A stretch of 64,000 nucleotides of DNA, taken from the NCBI RefSeq assembly GCF_040253635.1, contig NZ_JBEJGX010000003.1:7403501-7467500 (forward strand), read 5' to 3'. Below, one piece after another: positions 40,637 to 50,140 of this stretch; position 1 is the stretch's first letter; every line of letters begins with the position of its first letter. The stretch is from Streptomyces sp. Edi2 (GTDB taxonomy: Bacteria; Actinomycetota; Actinomycetes; Streptomycetales; Streptomycetaceae). The position numbers were made by a program, and so were the translations under genes. Below the pieces are notes generated by a model. It saw only the letters and a list, made by a program, of their open reading frames with translations. It was not told where the DNA came from and made no database searches.

Positions 40637-42094
40637 ATGACCCAGCAGTCCACCGAGCCGAGGACCACGGCGGAAGACGCGGGCGCCGGCTCGTGCCAGC
40701 CCGCCGGCCGGTCCTGGCTCGACCGGTACTTCCACATCTCCGACAGAGGATCGACGCTTGCGCAAGAGGTGCGCGGCGGCATCACCACCTTCATGGCGAT
40801 GTGCTACATCCTCCTGCTCAACCCGCTGATCCTGTCGACCCCGGACGTGGAGAAGAACACCCTCGCGCATGCGGGAGTGGTCACCGCGACCGCGCTGGCC
40901 GCGGCCCTCTCCACGCTGCTGATGGGCTTCATCGGCAAGGTACCGCTGGCCCTGGCGGCCGGCCTGAACGTCTCCGCCGCGCTGACCGCGCAGGTCGTCC
41001 CGCACATGACCTGGCCACAGGCAATGGGCATGTGTGTGGTCTACGGCGTGGTGATCTGCCTCCTGGTGGTCACCGGCCTCCGCGAGATGATCATGAACGC
41101 CATCCCGCTGGCGCTCAAGCACGCCATCACCATGGGCATCGGTACCTTCGTCGCCCTGCTGGGGCTGGTGAAGGCCGGTTTCGTGGGCAAGGGCGAGGGC
41201 GGCCCCGTCACCCTCGGCCTCAACGGGCAGCTGTCCGGCTGGCCGGTGCTGTTCTTCTGCGTCACCCTGCTGCTGATCTTCATGCTGCAGGCCCGCAAGG
41301 TGTCCGGCGCGATCCTCATCGGCATCGTGGCCGGCAGCGTGCTGTCCATCGCTGTGACCAGGATCGGCGGCCTCACGGCCAAGGACTGGGGCGGTACGCC
41401 GCCGCAGCTGGGCGGCGGCGCGGTCGCGATGCCCGACTTCGGCCTCTTCGGCCATGTCGAATTCGGCGGCTGGGGCTCGATCGGCGCGCTCAGCGTCGGC
41501 ATGATCGTCTTCACCCTGGTGCTGGCCGGTTTCTTCGACGCCATGGCCACCATCATCGGCGTCGGTACCGAGGCCGGGCTGGCCGACGACAAGGGCCGGA
41601 TGCCGGGCCTGTCCAAGGCGCTGTTCGTGGACGGCGCGGGCGGGGCGATCGGCGGGGTGGCCGGAGCCTCCGGCCAGACGGTATTCATCGAATCGGCGAG
41701 CGGTGTCGGCGAGGGAGCCCGCACCGGCCTGTCGTCCGTGGTCACCGGCCTGCTCTTCGCGGCCTGCCTGTTCTTCACCCCGGTCACCCAGCTCGTACCG
41801 GCCCAGGTCGCCTCGGCCGCCCTGGTCGTCATCGGCTCGATGATGATGAGCGCCGCCGGCCACGTGGACTGGCGCGACCGCTCGGTGTCCATCCCGGTCT
41901 TCCTGACCGTGGTCCTGATGCCGTTCACCTACAGCATCACCGCAGGTGTGGGCGCGGGCGTCATCGCCTACGTTGCCATTAAGGCGGCACAGGGCAAATG
42001 GCGCGAGGTCGGCGGCTTCATGTGGGTGCTGACCGCGATCTTCGTCCTCTACTTCTCGCTCCATCCGATCGAGCAGTGGCTGGGCGTCAAGTAA
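40637..42094 (+). CDS. NCS2 family purine permease (AzgA/PbuG-like)
   Basis: Predicted 485-residue inner-membrane symporter with about 12-13 hydrophobic segments. The start RYFHISDRGSTLAQEVRGGITTFMAM fits the AzgA-like branch of NCS2, which imports adenine, guanine and hypoxanthine with protons. Other conserved stretches include GLNV (about 112), DAMATIIGVG (about 295) and SASGVGEGARTG (about 355). It lies between the xdh structural genes and xdhC, so it probably feeds purines to the dehydrogenase. About 257 bp separate it from xdh, so it may also have its own promoter. Confidence 0.9.
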   Translation: MTQQSTEPRTTAEDAGAGSCQPAGRSWLDRYFHISDRGSTLAQEVRGGITTFMAMCYILLLNPLILSTPDVEKNTLAHAGVVTATALAAALSTLLMGFIGKVPLALAAGLNVSAALTAQVVPHMTWPQAMGMCVVYGVVICLLVVTGLREMIMNAIPLALKHAITMGIGTFVALLGLVKAGFVGKGEGGPVTLGLNGQLSGWPVLFFCVTLLLIFMLQARKVSGAILIGIVAGSVLSIAVTRIGGLTAKDWGGTPPQLGGGAVAMPDFGLFGHVEFGGWGSIGALSVGMIVFTLVLAGFFDAMATIIGVGTEAGLADDKGRMPGLSKALFVDGAGGAIGGVAGASGQTVFIESASGVGEGARTGLSSVVTGLLFAACLFFTPVTQLVPAQVASAALVVIGSMMMSAAGHVDWRDRSVSIPVFLTVVLMPFTYSITAGVGAGVIAYVAIKAAQGKWREVGGFMWVLTAIFVLYFSLHPIEQWLGVK

Positions 42095-42131
42095 CCGCCC
42101 GCCCTCTCCCCCCGTCCGTAAGGAGACCGAC

Positions 42132-43472
42132 ATGCTGGACATCGCCGAAGAGCTGCACCGGTGGGTCAAGCAGGGACGCGACTTCGCGGTGGCCACCGTG
42201 GTGGCCACCCACGGCAGCGCGCCCCGCCGCCCCGGAGCCGCCCTGGCCGTCGACAGTGACGGCACGGCGATCGGGTCGGTCTCCGGCGGATGCGTGGAGG
42301 GGGCGGTGTACGCACTGTGCCAGGAGGCGCTGCAGACCGGCGAGCCGGTCCTGGAGCGCTTCGGCTACAGCGACGAGGATGCCTTCGCCGTGGGCCTGAC
42401 CTGCGGCGGAGTCATCGACATCCTCGTCCAGCCGGTACGCACGGGCGTCCGGAGCCCGGCGGGCGGCCACGTGCCGGGGGAGCCGGTCGGCGGCCTCGCG
42501 CCGGGCGAGTCGGCGGGCGGCCACGCGCCGGGCGAGCCGGTGGACGGCACCGCCCGGACGCTCGCCACCGGGCTGGCCGCCGCCGCCACCGGGGAGGCGG
42601 CGGCCCTCGCCCGGATCATCGACGGTCCCGCCGAGCTCCGCGGCCGTGCCCTGCTGGTCCGCCCCGACGGCAGCCACACCGGCACCCTCGGCGGCCACCC
42701 CGCCCTCGACCGCACCGCGACCGCCCTCACCCGCGCCCTGCTGGACGCCGGGCGCACCACGACCATCGAGATCGGGGCGGGCACGGCGACCGAGGACGGC
42801 GCCCGGGGCGAAGGCCCGGGGCAGCCGGGCGGGGAGCAGCGCGAAGGCGCAGGGCAGCCGGGCGGGGAGCAGCCGAGTGGAGAGCAGTGCGGCAGGCCCG
42901 TCCTCCTCCTCGTCGAATCCTCCGTCCCCGCGCCCCGCATGATCGTCTTCGGTGCCATCGACTTCGCCGCCGCACTGGTCAAGGTCGGCAAGTTCCTCAA
43001 CTACCACGTCACGGTCTGCGACGCCCGCCCCGTCTTCGCCACCCGCACCCGCTTCCCGGACGCCGACGAGATCGTTGTCGACTGGCCGCACCGCTACCTG
43101 GACTCCCAGGACCTCGACCCCCGCACGGTGCTGTGCGTGCTGACCCACGACGCCAAGTTCGACGTACCGCTGCTGGAGCGGGCGCTCAAGCTCCCGGTCG
43201 CCTACGTCGGCGCGATGGGCTCCCGCCGCACCCACCTGGACCGCCTGCAGCGGCTGCGCGACACCGGCCTGACCGAACTCGAACTCAACCGGCTGCGCTC
43301 GCCCATAGGCCTCGACCTCGGCGCCCGCACCCCCGAGGAGACCGCGCTGTCCATCGCCGCCGAGATCGTCGCCAACCGCCGCGGCGGCACCGGCGCACCG
43401 CTGACCGGCGCGCACACCCCCATCCACCACGACACGGCCCGTCCGGTGGGGCGGATCGGGTCGGTGGCCTGA
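42132..43472 (+). CDS. xdhC: XdhC family xanthine dehydrogenase maturation factor
   Basis: Predicted 446-residue accessory protein that binds the molybdenum cofactor and helps insert it, in sulfurated form, into xanthine dehydrogenase. The N-terminal XdhC domain includes ATHGSAPRRPGA and SVSGGCVEGAV (about residues 20-70). The C-terminal Rossmann domain (about 270-420) has IVFGAIDFAAALVKV and AYVGAMGSRRT. Two low-complexity inserts break it up: a PGEP/GGHAPG repeat at about 103-140 and a GEGPGQPGGEQ repeat at about 218-255. Orthologues without these inserts are around 370 residues. GGAG is 8 bases before ATG. It starts 37 bp after the permease. Confidence 0.9.
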   Translation: MLDIAEELHRWVKQGRDFAVATVVATHGSAPRRPGAALAVDSDGTAIGSVSGGCVEGAVYALCQEALQTGEPVLERFGYSDEDAFAVGLTCGGVIDILVQPVRTGVRSPAGGHVPGEPVGGLAPGESAGGHAPGEPVDGTARTLATGLAAAATGEAAALARIIDGPAELRGRALLVRPDGSHTGTLGGHPALDRTATALTRALLDAGRTTTIEIGAGTATEDGARGEGPGQPGGEQREGAGQPGGEQPSGEQCGRPVLLLVESSVPAPRMIVFGAIDFAAALVKVGKFLNYHVTVCDARPVFATRTRFPDADEIVVDWPHRYLDSQDLDPRTVLCVLTHDAKFDVPLLERALKLPVAYVGAMGSRRTHLDRLQRLRDTGLTELELNRLRSPIGLDLGARTPEETALSIAAEIVANRRGGTGAPLTGAHTPIHHDTARPVGRIGSVA

Positions 43473-43495
43473 GGGCGTGGGGCCCGACGGCCGGC

Positions 43496-43524
43496 GGAGG
43501 GCGCCGTCACGGGTGGCGCCCTCC
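43496..43524 (+). terminator. Hairpin after xdhC
   Basis: A 10-bp perfect stem, GGAGGGCGCC with GGCGCCCTCC and a 9-base loop, lies 24 bases after the xdhC stop codon. Confidence 0.65.
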
Positions 43525-43683
43525 GGTGGTGAGGTGGGGCCGTGAAGGGCCCGCTGCCTCAGCCGCTGGACGTGACGTGCTGTCGCCGCTGGACGTGACG
43601 CGCTGCCGCCGCAAGACGTGACGCGTGCCGCCGCGGCACATAACCGGATGACGCTCCCGGCGCACCGCGTTAGCGTCCCCCGG

Positions 43684-44946
43684 GTGACCACCGACGCCGC
43701 CGCCCACGCCACCACGGACATCCGGGACCTCGCCGAAGCCGATCTCGACCCGGCCCTGGACCTGTGCTACTCCGTCTTCCACCTGAAGCCCGGTGACCGG
43801 ACCCGGAACTTCCACCGGGATCTGCTGCGGGACGGCCTCCGGTTCGGCGCGTACGACGGCGGACAACTGGCCGGTCTGGCCGGGGCCCATCGCCGCACCC
43901 TCTCCGTTCCGGGCGGTCAACTCCCCTGTGCGGCAGTGGACTTCGTCTCCGTACTCCCTACGCACCGGCGCCGCGGCATCCTCACCTCGATGATGGACGC
44001 GCTCTGGAGCCGCTGCGCCGCCGACGGGCGGCCGGTGGCCTGCCTGTGGCCGTCCGAGAGTGCCATCTACGGCCGCTACGGCTTCGGCGCCGCCACCGAG
44101 GTGTACGGCATCGAGATCGACACGTCCCGCCCGCTGGCGCTGCGCCTCGCCCCGGACAGCCGCCCGCTGCGGCTGATCGACCCCGCCGAGGCGCCCGCGC
44201 TGCTCGCCCCGCGCTACGACGCGACCCTGCCGCAGCGGGCCGGCCGCTTCACCCGCGACCGGAGCTGGTGGCGCAACGGAGCGCTGGACCTCGACGGCGC
44301 CGGTATGGACGCCGGTCAGGAAGGGTTCGGAGCGGCGCGCGTCGTGGTGCTCGGCGCCCCCGGCGAGGAGCCCGGCGGCTATGCGGTCTACCGCACCCGC
44401 GCCTCGGGCGAGGGCCGCTCCGGCGCGGTCCGTGTCGGCGAACTCGAAGCGGAATCCGGACCGGCCGCCGCCGCCCTGTGGTCCTACCTCGTCTCGATCG
44501 ACCTCACCACGACCATGGAGGTCCAGGGACGTCCCGCCGACGACCCGCTCCTGTACCTGGCAGCCGACCGCGACCAGGTCCGCGTCACCGGTCAGGAAAG
44601 CAGCCTGTGGCTCCGGCTGGTGGACGTCCGCGCCGCGCTGACCGCCCGCTCCTGGGCGGCCCCCGTCGACCTCGTCGTCGACCTGCGGGACACCGCCCTG
44701 CCGGCCAACGCGGGCCGCTTCCGGCTGACCGCCGGGCCCGGCGGCGGCGCCACCTGGGAACCCGCCACGGAGGCGCCCGATATCTCCCTGGACGTACGGG
44801 AGTTGGGGTCCTGCTACCTCGGGGGCACCCCGCTGCGGCACTTCGTTCACGCCGGACTGGCCACCGAGCACACCCCGGGTGCGGTCCGCCGCCTGGACGC
44901 CGCCCTGGAGACCGAGTGGCTGCCCTTCACCGGCGAGAATCACTGA
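43684..44946 (+). CDS. Eis-like GNAT N-acetyltransferase
   Basis: Predicted cytoplasmic acetyltransferase of about 420 residues, the Eis layout: an N-terminal GNAT domain with the acetyl-CoA loop VLPTHRRRGIL (about residue 92), a second degenerate GNAT-like half starting near 190, and a C-terminal SCP2-like domain (about 320-420). The C-terminal carboxylate of Eis enzymes acts as a general base. Eis proteins acetylate amines such as aminoglycosides; the substrate here is unknown. GTG 43684 is preferred and may be leaderless; ATG 43648 and 43618 are upstream alternatives. Confidence 0.8.
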   Translation: MTTDAAAHATTDIRDLAEADLDPALDLCYSVFHLKPGDRTRNFHRDLLRDGLRFGAYDGGQLAGLAGAHRRTLSVPGGQLPCAAVDFVSVLPTHRRRGILTSMMDALWSRCAADGRPVACLWPSESAIYGRYGFGAATEVYGIEIDTSRPLALRLAPDSRPLRLIDPAEAPALLAPRYDATLPQRAGRFTRDRSWWRNGALDLDGAGMDAGQEGFGAARVVVLGAPGEEPGGYAVYRTRASGEGRSGAVRVGELEAESGPAAAALWSYLVSIDLTTTMEVQGRPADDPLLYLAADRDQVRVTGQESSLWLRLVDVRAALTARSWAAPVDLVVDLRDTALPANAGRFRLTAGPGGGATWEPATEAPDISLDVRELGSCYLGGTPLRHFVHAGLATEHTPGAVRRLDAALETEWLPFTGENH

Positions 44947-45044
44947 GCGACGGGCACACGGGCGGGGGCCGGGCACGCCGACCGCGCCCGGCCCGGGGCT
45001 GCCCGCGCGCCCGCCCTCAGCTGGTACCCCTCAGCCGATACCCC

Positions 45045-45647
45045 TCAGTACGCGCACTCGCTCCGTGCCCTCAGTCCGTGCCCTGAGCCCGTGCCTTCGG
45101 CCCGCCGCGTCCGCAGCGCGGCCATCACGAACACGTCGTGCCACGCGCCGTCCCAGAACAGCGCCTCCCGCATCCGGCCCTCCACCTCGAAGCCGCACTT
45201 CTCGTACGCCCGCCGGGCCCGTGGGTTGTAGTCGTAGACCTCCAGCTGGACGCGGTGCAGGCCCACCCGGTCGAAGGCGTAGTCCAGCAGCAGCCGGATC
45301 GCCTCGCTGCCGATGCCGCGGCCGGTGGCGCCCGCGACCAGGGCGATCCGGAAGCTGCCCCGGGCGTTCGGCGCATCGATGTCGTTCAGCGCGAGTTCGC
45401 CCAGGAAGGCGCCCGATTCCCGGTCCTCCACGGCGAGGTCCAGCCGGTCCGTACAGCCGGCCCGGCCGGCGCACCACGCCTCCATCTCCTTCAGCGTGAA
45501 GTCGTGGTGGGTGCCGGTCAGCCGACGGGTCTCCGGGTCGACGGCGGAGGCGTGAAAGCCGGCCGCATGGCGCATCGACAGCGGCGTGAGACGGATCCGG
45601 TCGCCCGTGAGCACCGGTTTCTCGGAGAGTGCGGTGGCGTCGATCAT
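45045..45647 (-). CDS. GNAT family N-acetyltransferase (RimJ/RimL type)
   Basis: Predicted 200-residue acetyltransferase. The start KPVLTGDRIRLTPL and the middle ALVAGATGRGIGSEAIRLLL (acetyl-CoA loop, about residues 103-122) followed by HRVQLEVYDYNPRARRAYEKCGF are characteristic of RimJ/RimL-type enzymes, which acetylate protein N termini or small amines. ATG 45647 has no clear Shine-Dalgarno, so it may be leaderless. It is divergent from the LysR gene across a repeat-rich spacer. Confidence 0.82.
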   Translation of the reverse strand: MIDATALSEKPVLTGDRIRLTPLSMRHAAGFHASAVDPETRRLTGTHHDFTLKEMEAWCAGRAGCTDRLDLAVEDRESGAFLGELALNDIDAPNARGSFRIALVAGATGRGIGSEAIRLLLDYAFDRVGLHRVQLEVYDYNPRARRAYEKCGFEVEGRMREALFWDGAWHDVFVMAALRTRRAEGTGSGHGLRARSECAY

Positions 45648-45677
45648 GGAGGGATGATGTCCGGGACGCGGGCCGGC

Positions 45678-45791
45678 CGGCAACGGAAAATTGATCGGCA
45701 ACGGAACGGACCGGCAACGGAGCGGACCGGCAGTGGAACGGGGGGCGGCAGTGGAACGGTCGGCACTGGAATGGGCCGGTAACGGAACTGA
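45678..45791. repeat. Degenerate CGGCAACGGA repeats between divergent GNAT and LysR genes
   Basis: About seven imperfect copies of CGGCA(A/G)(C/T)GGAACGG, spaced 15-18 bp, fill the intergenic promoter region. They could be slippage products or a cluster of weak LysR binding sites. Confidence 0.65.
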
Positions 45792-45860
45792 TCCCCGGGG
45801 GAGTGCCGGAACGGGGCGGATGCGGCCGGGCTTGGGGAGCGGGCCGGAAAGGGGGGAGGC

Positions 45861-46790
45861 GTGGAGCTGCGGCAGGTGCGGTACTTCGTCATGGTCGCGC
45901 AGGAGCTGCATTTCGGGCGGGCAGCGGAGAAGCTGCACATCGTGCAGTCGGCGGTGAGCCAGCAGATCAGGAGGCTGGAGCGGGAGTTGCAGACCGAGCT
46001 GTTCGACCGGTCGGCGCGCCAGGTGCGGCTGACCGCCGTCGGCGAGCGGTTCCTTCCGGAGGCGCGGGCCCTGCTCGCCGCCGAGCAGCGCGCCCGTGCC
46101 GTCGTCGCCGAGCTGACCGCCGGTCGCGCCGCCACCCTGCGGGTGGGAACGAGTACCGGCCTGGGCGCCCATCTGGACCGCGTACTGGAGACGCTGGCAG
46201 GGCTGGCCCCGGAGATCCGGGTGGAGCTGGTGGCCGCGCCGGCCCGGGAACGGCTCGGCCGGGTGGCGTCCGGCGCACTGGACGCCGCTTTCCTCCGCGG
46301 TGAGCCGGAGGAGCACGGGCGGGACGGCCTGCGCTTCGTGCCGCTGTGGCAGGACCCGCTGGTGGCGGTCGTCCCGGCCCGTCACCCGCTGGCCGCCTCA
46401 CCGGGCACCGTCGCGCTCGCCGCGCTCGCGTCCGTCCCGCTGGTGCTGACCGCGCGCCGCAACAACCGAGCCCTGGTCGATCTGGTCGTCGACGTCTGCC
46501 ACGGCGCCGGCTTCACCCCGGCCCCGGGGCCCGTCTACGGCTCGCTGGACGACACCCTGACCGCGATCGGCGCCGCCGGTGCGAGCGACGGGCTGTGGAC
46601 CGTCGTCTACGCCTCGCACGCCGCCCGGCTGAGCACCCCCAGGGTCGCCTTCCTGCCGTTCCGCACCCCGGGCATGGAGCTCACCACCTCGCTCGCGGTG
46701 CGCCGTACCGACCCGCCCGCCGGGCTGGCGCAGCTGCTGCGGGCCTGCGCGGTGACGGACGGCGGCGCGGGGTCCGATCGCGATCGGTGA
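45861..46790 (+). CDS. LysR family transcriptional regulator
   Basis: Predicted 309-residue regulator. An N-terminal winged helix-turn-helix (residues 1-60, RYFVMVAQELHFGRAAEKLHI and SAVSQQIRRLE) precedes a periplasmic-binding-protein-like effector domain (about 90-295). The GTG start has a GGGGGGAGG purine run almost abutting it; the conserved N-terminal MELRQVRYF supports this start. A divergent GNAT gene and a downstream 4-OT tautomerase gene are its likely targets by position only. Confidence 0.85.
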   Translation: MELRQVRYFVMVAQELHFGRAAEKLHIVQSAVSQQIRRLERELQTELFDRSARQVRLTAVGERFLPEARALLAAEQRARAVVAELTAGRAATLRVGTSTGLGAHLDRVLETLAGLAPEIRVELVAAPARERLGRVASGALDAAFLRGEPEEHGRDGLRFVPLWQDPLVAVVPARHPLAASPGTVALAALASVPLVLTARRNNRALVDLVVDVCHGAGFTPAPGPVYGSLDDTLTAIGAAGASDGLWTVVYASHAARLSTPRVAFLPFRTPGMELTTSLAVRRTDPPAGLAQLLRACAVTDGGAGSDRDR

Positions 46791-46962
46791 TCGCTGGGTG
46801 CGCGGTCCGCTTCTTGGTCGCACGGCCCGTTCGCGATGGACTGAGGGCACGCCGGTCAACCACCGCAAACCCGCGGAGAACCCGGGAGCCCGGCCGCGGG
46901 ACACGGGGGAGTCCCCTGCGTTTCTGCCTCTCAACAGCCTCATCCGACACAGGAGTTCCGTC

Positions 46963-47145
46963 ATGCCGATCGTCACCGTCCAGCAGGGTCCGCGCAGCGT
47001 CGAGCTGAAGCGGGAGCTGGTCCGCCAGATCACCGACGCGTTCGTGGACGCGTACCGGATCCCCGCCGAGACCGTGCAGGTCTGGATCCAGGAAGTCCCC
47101 ACCGACAGCTGGGGCGCGGCGGGGACGCTGACCGCCGACAAGTAG
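46963..47145 (+). CDS. 4-oxalocrotonate tautomerase family protein
   Basis: Predicted 60-residue small tautomerase, the usual subunit length of the family. After Met removal the N-terminal Pro (MPIVTV) would be the catalytic base, and the conserved pattern RSVELKRELVRQITDAF and VQVWIQEVP follows. Such enzymes form hexamers that interconvert enol and keto acids. AGGAG is 7 bases before ATG. Substrate not known. Confidence 0.85.
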   Translation: MPIVTVQQGPRSVELKRELVRQITDAFVDAYRIPAETVQVWIQEVPTDSWGAAGTLTADK

Positions 47146-47218
47146 CCGCGGAGTTCCCGACGAGCACCTGACGTGCAGCGGGCAGGCCTTCACGGGGGAG
47201 GGCCGGCCTGTGCCCCGT

Positions 47219-47358
47219 ACGGAGCCGCCCCACGCCTCGTACGGGAGCGCCCGGCCCCTTAGGGGAGTGCCCGGCCCTTACGGGAGGTACCCCGCCCCTT
47301 ACGGCCCCTACGGGAGCGCCTGCCCCCCTACGGGCCCCCTACGGAAGCGCCCCCGCCC
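47219..47358. repeat. Degenerate (C)CCTTACGGGAG-type repeats between tautomerase and LuxR genes
   Basis: About five or six imperfect units of the form TACGGGAGCGCCCGGCCCC, roughly 20-25 bp apart, run up to and into the last codons of the convergent LuxR gene. This looks like expansion by slippage; some units can form short hairpins that may help terminate transcription. Confidence 0.5.
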
Positions 47359-48187
47359 GCCGCGCCGCGATCACCGCCTGCAGCCGGGTGTGCGCGCCCA
47401 ACTTCCGCATACCGGACCGGAGATAGCTCTTGACCGTCTCCGGGCGCAGCCCCAGCCGCTCCGCCACCACCACATTCGTCGCCCCCGACGCCACGCAGGC
47501 CAGCACGTCCACCTCGCGCGGCGAGAGCGCCGGGCCCGCACCCTCGTCCGCCTCGGGCCGCTGTGACGAGGCCTTCGCGAGCCGGCCGCACGCCGCCAGC
47601 ATCTCCTGCCGCAGCAGCGGATCGGCGATGCGCTGCGCCAGCGCCCGCAGCTCACCGTGCGCCTCCCGTACCTCCTCCCGCATCGCCGGATCGGCGGCGG
47701 TCGGCTGCCGGGCCAGCGACAGCAGCCGCGCCGCCTCGTCCTGCAGCACCAGCGCCTGCTCCAGCTCCCGCGCCGCCTCCACGGCCGCCGACAGCGGCCG
47801 GTCGCCCAGCCGGACCGGGCGGCGCAGTGCCCCGTACAGCACCCCGCGCACCCGGCGCCGGACGATCACCGGCACCGCGAGCACCGACCGCAGCCCCTCC
47901 GCGGCCACCGCCGCGTCGTACTCATGGCTGATCACCGCCGAGACGCTGTAATCGGTCACCGCGAACGGCCGGGACAGCGCCACGGCCTTCCCGCCCAGCC
48001 CGTTGCCCTGCAGGATGTCCAGGCCGCGCAGCACCGAGGTCTCCGTACCGGCCAGCTCATTGATGCGATAGCGCCCCGTGCCGGCCAGCAGTCCGCCGAA
48101 CGCCACCGGCAGCCCGCTCGCCCGCCGCAGCCGCGACAGCGCCGCCCGTACGTCCACCGCATCGCCCGCCACCGACTCGAGCTGCAC
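47339..48187 (-). CDS. GAF-like / LuxR helix-turn-helix transcriptional regulator
   Basis: Predicted 282-residue regulator. The N-terminal half (residues 10-160) resembles a GAF sensor (LRGLDILQGNGLGGKAVALSRPFAV, EGLRSVLAVPVIVRRRVRGVLYGAL). The C terminus is a LuxR/NarL helix-turn-helix (about 218-275, LSPREVDVLACVASG with NVVVAERLGLRPETVKSYL). GTG 48187 has GGAGG 8 bases upstream. It is divergent from the acyl-CoA synthetase gene, and a perfect palindrome lies between them, so it likely controls fatty or aromatic acid activation. Confidence 0.85.
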   Translation of the reverse strand: MQLESVAGDAVDVRAALSRLRRASGLPVAFGGLLAGTGRYRINELAGTETSVLRGLDILQGNGLGGKAVALSRPFAVTDYSVSAVISHEYDAAVAAEGLRSVLAVPVIVRRRVRGVLYGALRRPVRLGDRPLSAAVEAARELEQALVLQDEAARLLSLARQPTAADPAMREEVREAHGELRALAQRIADPLLRQEMLAACGRLAKASSQRPEADEGAGPALSPREVDVLACVASGATNVVVAERLGLRPETVKSYLRSGMRKLGAHTRLQAVIAARRAGALP

Positions 48188-48375
48188 GCCGATACCTCCG
48201 CTTCCCCCCGTTCGGGGGTGGTGAGACCTGCGCCACTGATTACACGATGGCAGGGAGCCGTGCGGCAATGAGGAGGCGTCCGAATCAGGAGGCATTACCT
48301 TTCCCTTGCAGCTGACTGCTTGACATCGCCGTCGCGGAGTCTGCTGCTCAGCGTGCCGTTGCCGCGGCACAACGA

Positions 48376-48392
48376 CTGTCGCCGGGCGACAG
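48376..48392. promoter_or_regulatory. Perfect palindrome CTGTCGCC-G-GGCGACAG, candidate operator
   Basis: A 17-base palindrome with 8-bp arms lies in the 267-bp divergent spacer between the LuxR regulator and the acyl-CoA synthetase gene, 62 bp before the synthetase start. Its dyad symmetry fits a dimeric HTH regulator. Confidence 0.55.
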
Positions 48393-48454
48393 CCGACCCC
48401 GCTTTCCCCTTCCAGGCGTGTTTGTACCGGATCCCTCCGAACACAGGAGAAAAC

Positions 48455-49996
48455 ATGCGGACACCGATGACGATCGCGGATTTCCTTGACCGCGCGGACC
48501 TGGGCTTCCGCGAGAGCCCGGGCGTGGTCGACGAACCGCAGCAGCCCGCCCCGCCGGTACCCGTATCGACGTACGGGCGGTTCGCCGAACGGGTCCGTGC
48601 CTGGCAGGCGGGCCTGGATGCCCTCGGGATCGGTGAGGGCGAGCGGGTGGCGGTGGTCAGCCACAACTCCACCCGCCTGCTGGAGCTGCTGTTCGCGGTG
48701 CCGATGAGCGGCCGCATCTGTGTCCCGGTGAACTTCCGCCTCACGCGTGAAGAGGTCGACTACGTCGTCCGGCAGAGCGGGGCCTCGGTCGTGCTCATCG
48801 ACCCGGAGCTGGAGGAGGCACTGGCCGGCCTCGACGCTCCGCACCGCTTCGTGCTGGGCGAGCAGACCGAGTCCGAACTGATGCGGTTCGGCGTGGACCC
48901 GCGCCCGTGGTCGCACCCGGACGAGGACGCCACCGCGACGATCAACTACACGTCGGGCACCACCGCCCGCCCCAAGGGCGTGCAGCTCACCCACCGCAAT
49001 ATCTGGGTCAACGGCCTGACCTTCGCCCTGCACACCCGCGTGTGGGAGCGCGACGTCTATATGCACACGCTGCCGATGTTCCACTGCAACGGCTGGGGGA
49101 TGCCGTATGTGATGGCCGGACTCGGCGTCAAACAAGTGGTGCTGCGCAAGGTCGACGGCACGGAGATCCTGCGGCGGGTCGAGGAGCACGGCGTCACCCT
49201 CATGTGCGGTGCGCCCGCTGTGTGGAATGCCGTCCTCAACGCTGCCGCAACCTGGCCCGGCGAGATCCCGGGGCGCGACCGCGTACGCGTGGTCTGCGCG
49301 GGGGCGCCGCCGCCGAGCGCGACGATCGCGCGCATGGGCGAGGAACTGGGCTGGGAGTTCACCCAGATCTACGGCCTCACCGAGACGTCGCCACTCCTGA
49401 CCTTCAACCGGACCCGGCCCGGCGACGCGGACCTTCCCGCCGCGGAGCGGGCCCGCAAGCTGTCCCGTGCGGGTCTGCCCGCGCTCGGGGTCAAGCTGAA
49501 GATCTCCGACTCCGGCGAGGTCCTGGCCCGCTCGAATACCGTGCTCGACGGGTACTGGGACAAGCCGGAGGAGACGTCGGCGGCGCTTGCGGACGACTGG
49601 TTCCGCACCGGCGACGGCGGCACCCTGGACCCCGCCGACGGCCACCTCACCATCTCCGACCGGAAGAAGGACGTCATCATCACCGGCGGCGAGAACGTGT
49701 CGTCGATCGAGGTGGAGGACACGATCTTCAGCCACCCGGCGGTCGCCGAGGTCGCCGTGATCGGCGTGCCGCACGAGAAGTGGGGCGAGACGATCAAGGC
49801 CCTGGTGGTCCTCGCCGAAGGCGCGACGGCCGACGAGTCCGACATCATCGCCCACTGCAAGCGCCACTTGGCCGGCTACAAGGCCCCGACCTCCGTCGAA
49901 TTCCGCGACGCGATCCCCCGCACGGCCACCGGCAAAATCCAGAAGTTCAAGCTCCGCCGCCCGTACTGGTCAGGTCTCGACCGGGGGGTCAACTGA
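48455..49996 (+). CDS. AMP-dependent acyl-CoA synthetase / ligase
   Basis: Predicted 513-residue adenylate-forming enzyme that activates a carboxylic acid to its CoA thioester. Signature motifs are [16 protein letters not shown] (about residue 165), YGLTETSP (about 307), the hinge [15 protein letters not shown] (about 405) and the C-terminal catalytic Lys in [14 protein letters not shown] (about 495). The family includes medium-chain and aryl-acid ligases; the substrate is not readable. AGGAGA is 5 bases before ATG. A second, distinct acyl-CoA synthetase follows 188 bp downstream. Confidence 0.88.
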   Translation: MRTPMTIADFLDRADLGFRESPGVVDEPQQPAPPVPVSTYGRFAERVRAWQAGLDALGIGEGERVAVVSHNSTRLLELLFAVPMSGRICVPVNFRLTREEVDYVVRQSGASVVLIDPELEEALAGLDAPHRFVLGEQTESELMRFGVDPRPWSHPDEDATATINYTSGTTARPKGVQLTHRNIWVNGLTFALHTRVWERDVYMHTLPMFHCNGWGMPYVMAGLGVKQVVLRKVDGTEILRRVEEHGVTLMCGAPAVWNAVLNAAATWPGEIPGRDRVRVVCAGAPPPSATIARMGEELGWEFTQIYGLTETSPLLTFNRTRPGDADLPAAERARKLSRAGLPALGVKLKISDSGEVLARSNTVLDGYWDKPEETSAALADDWFRTGDGGTLDPADGHLTISDRKKDVIITGGENVSSIEVEDTIFSHPAVAEVAVIGVPHEKWGETIKALVVLAEGATADESDIIAHCKRHLAGYKAPTSVEFRDAIPRTATGKIQKFKLRRPYWSGLDRGVN

Positions 49997-50140
49997 CAAC
50001 CGTCCCCGGACACGGAGCCGGACGCGAGACCGGCCACGAGACCGGACACGACGCTTCCGCCCCATGTGGCCCGGGGACGGGCCGCGGGAGCCCACCGCGC
50101 AGAGCGACGGAAGTGCCTCGTGCCGCGAGGAGAACCACCG

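Noticed and set aside
45648..46385. Upstream extension of the RimJ/RimL-like acetyltransferase frame
   Set aside because: Overlaps the LysR gene on the other strand and the repeat array; similarity to the family starts at 45647.
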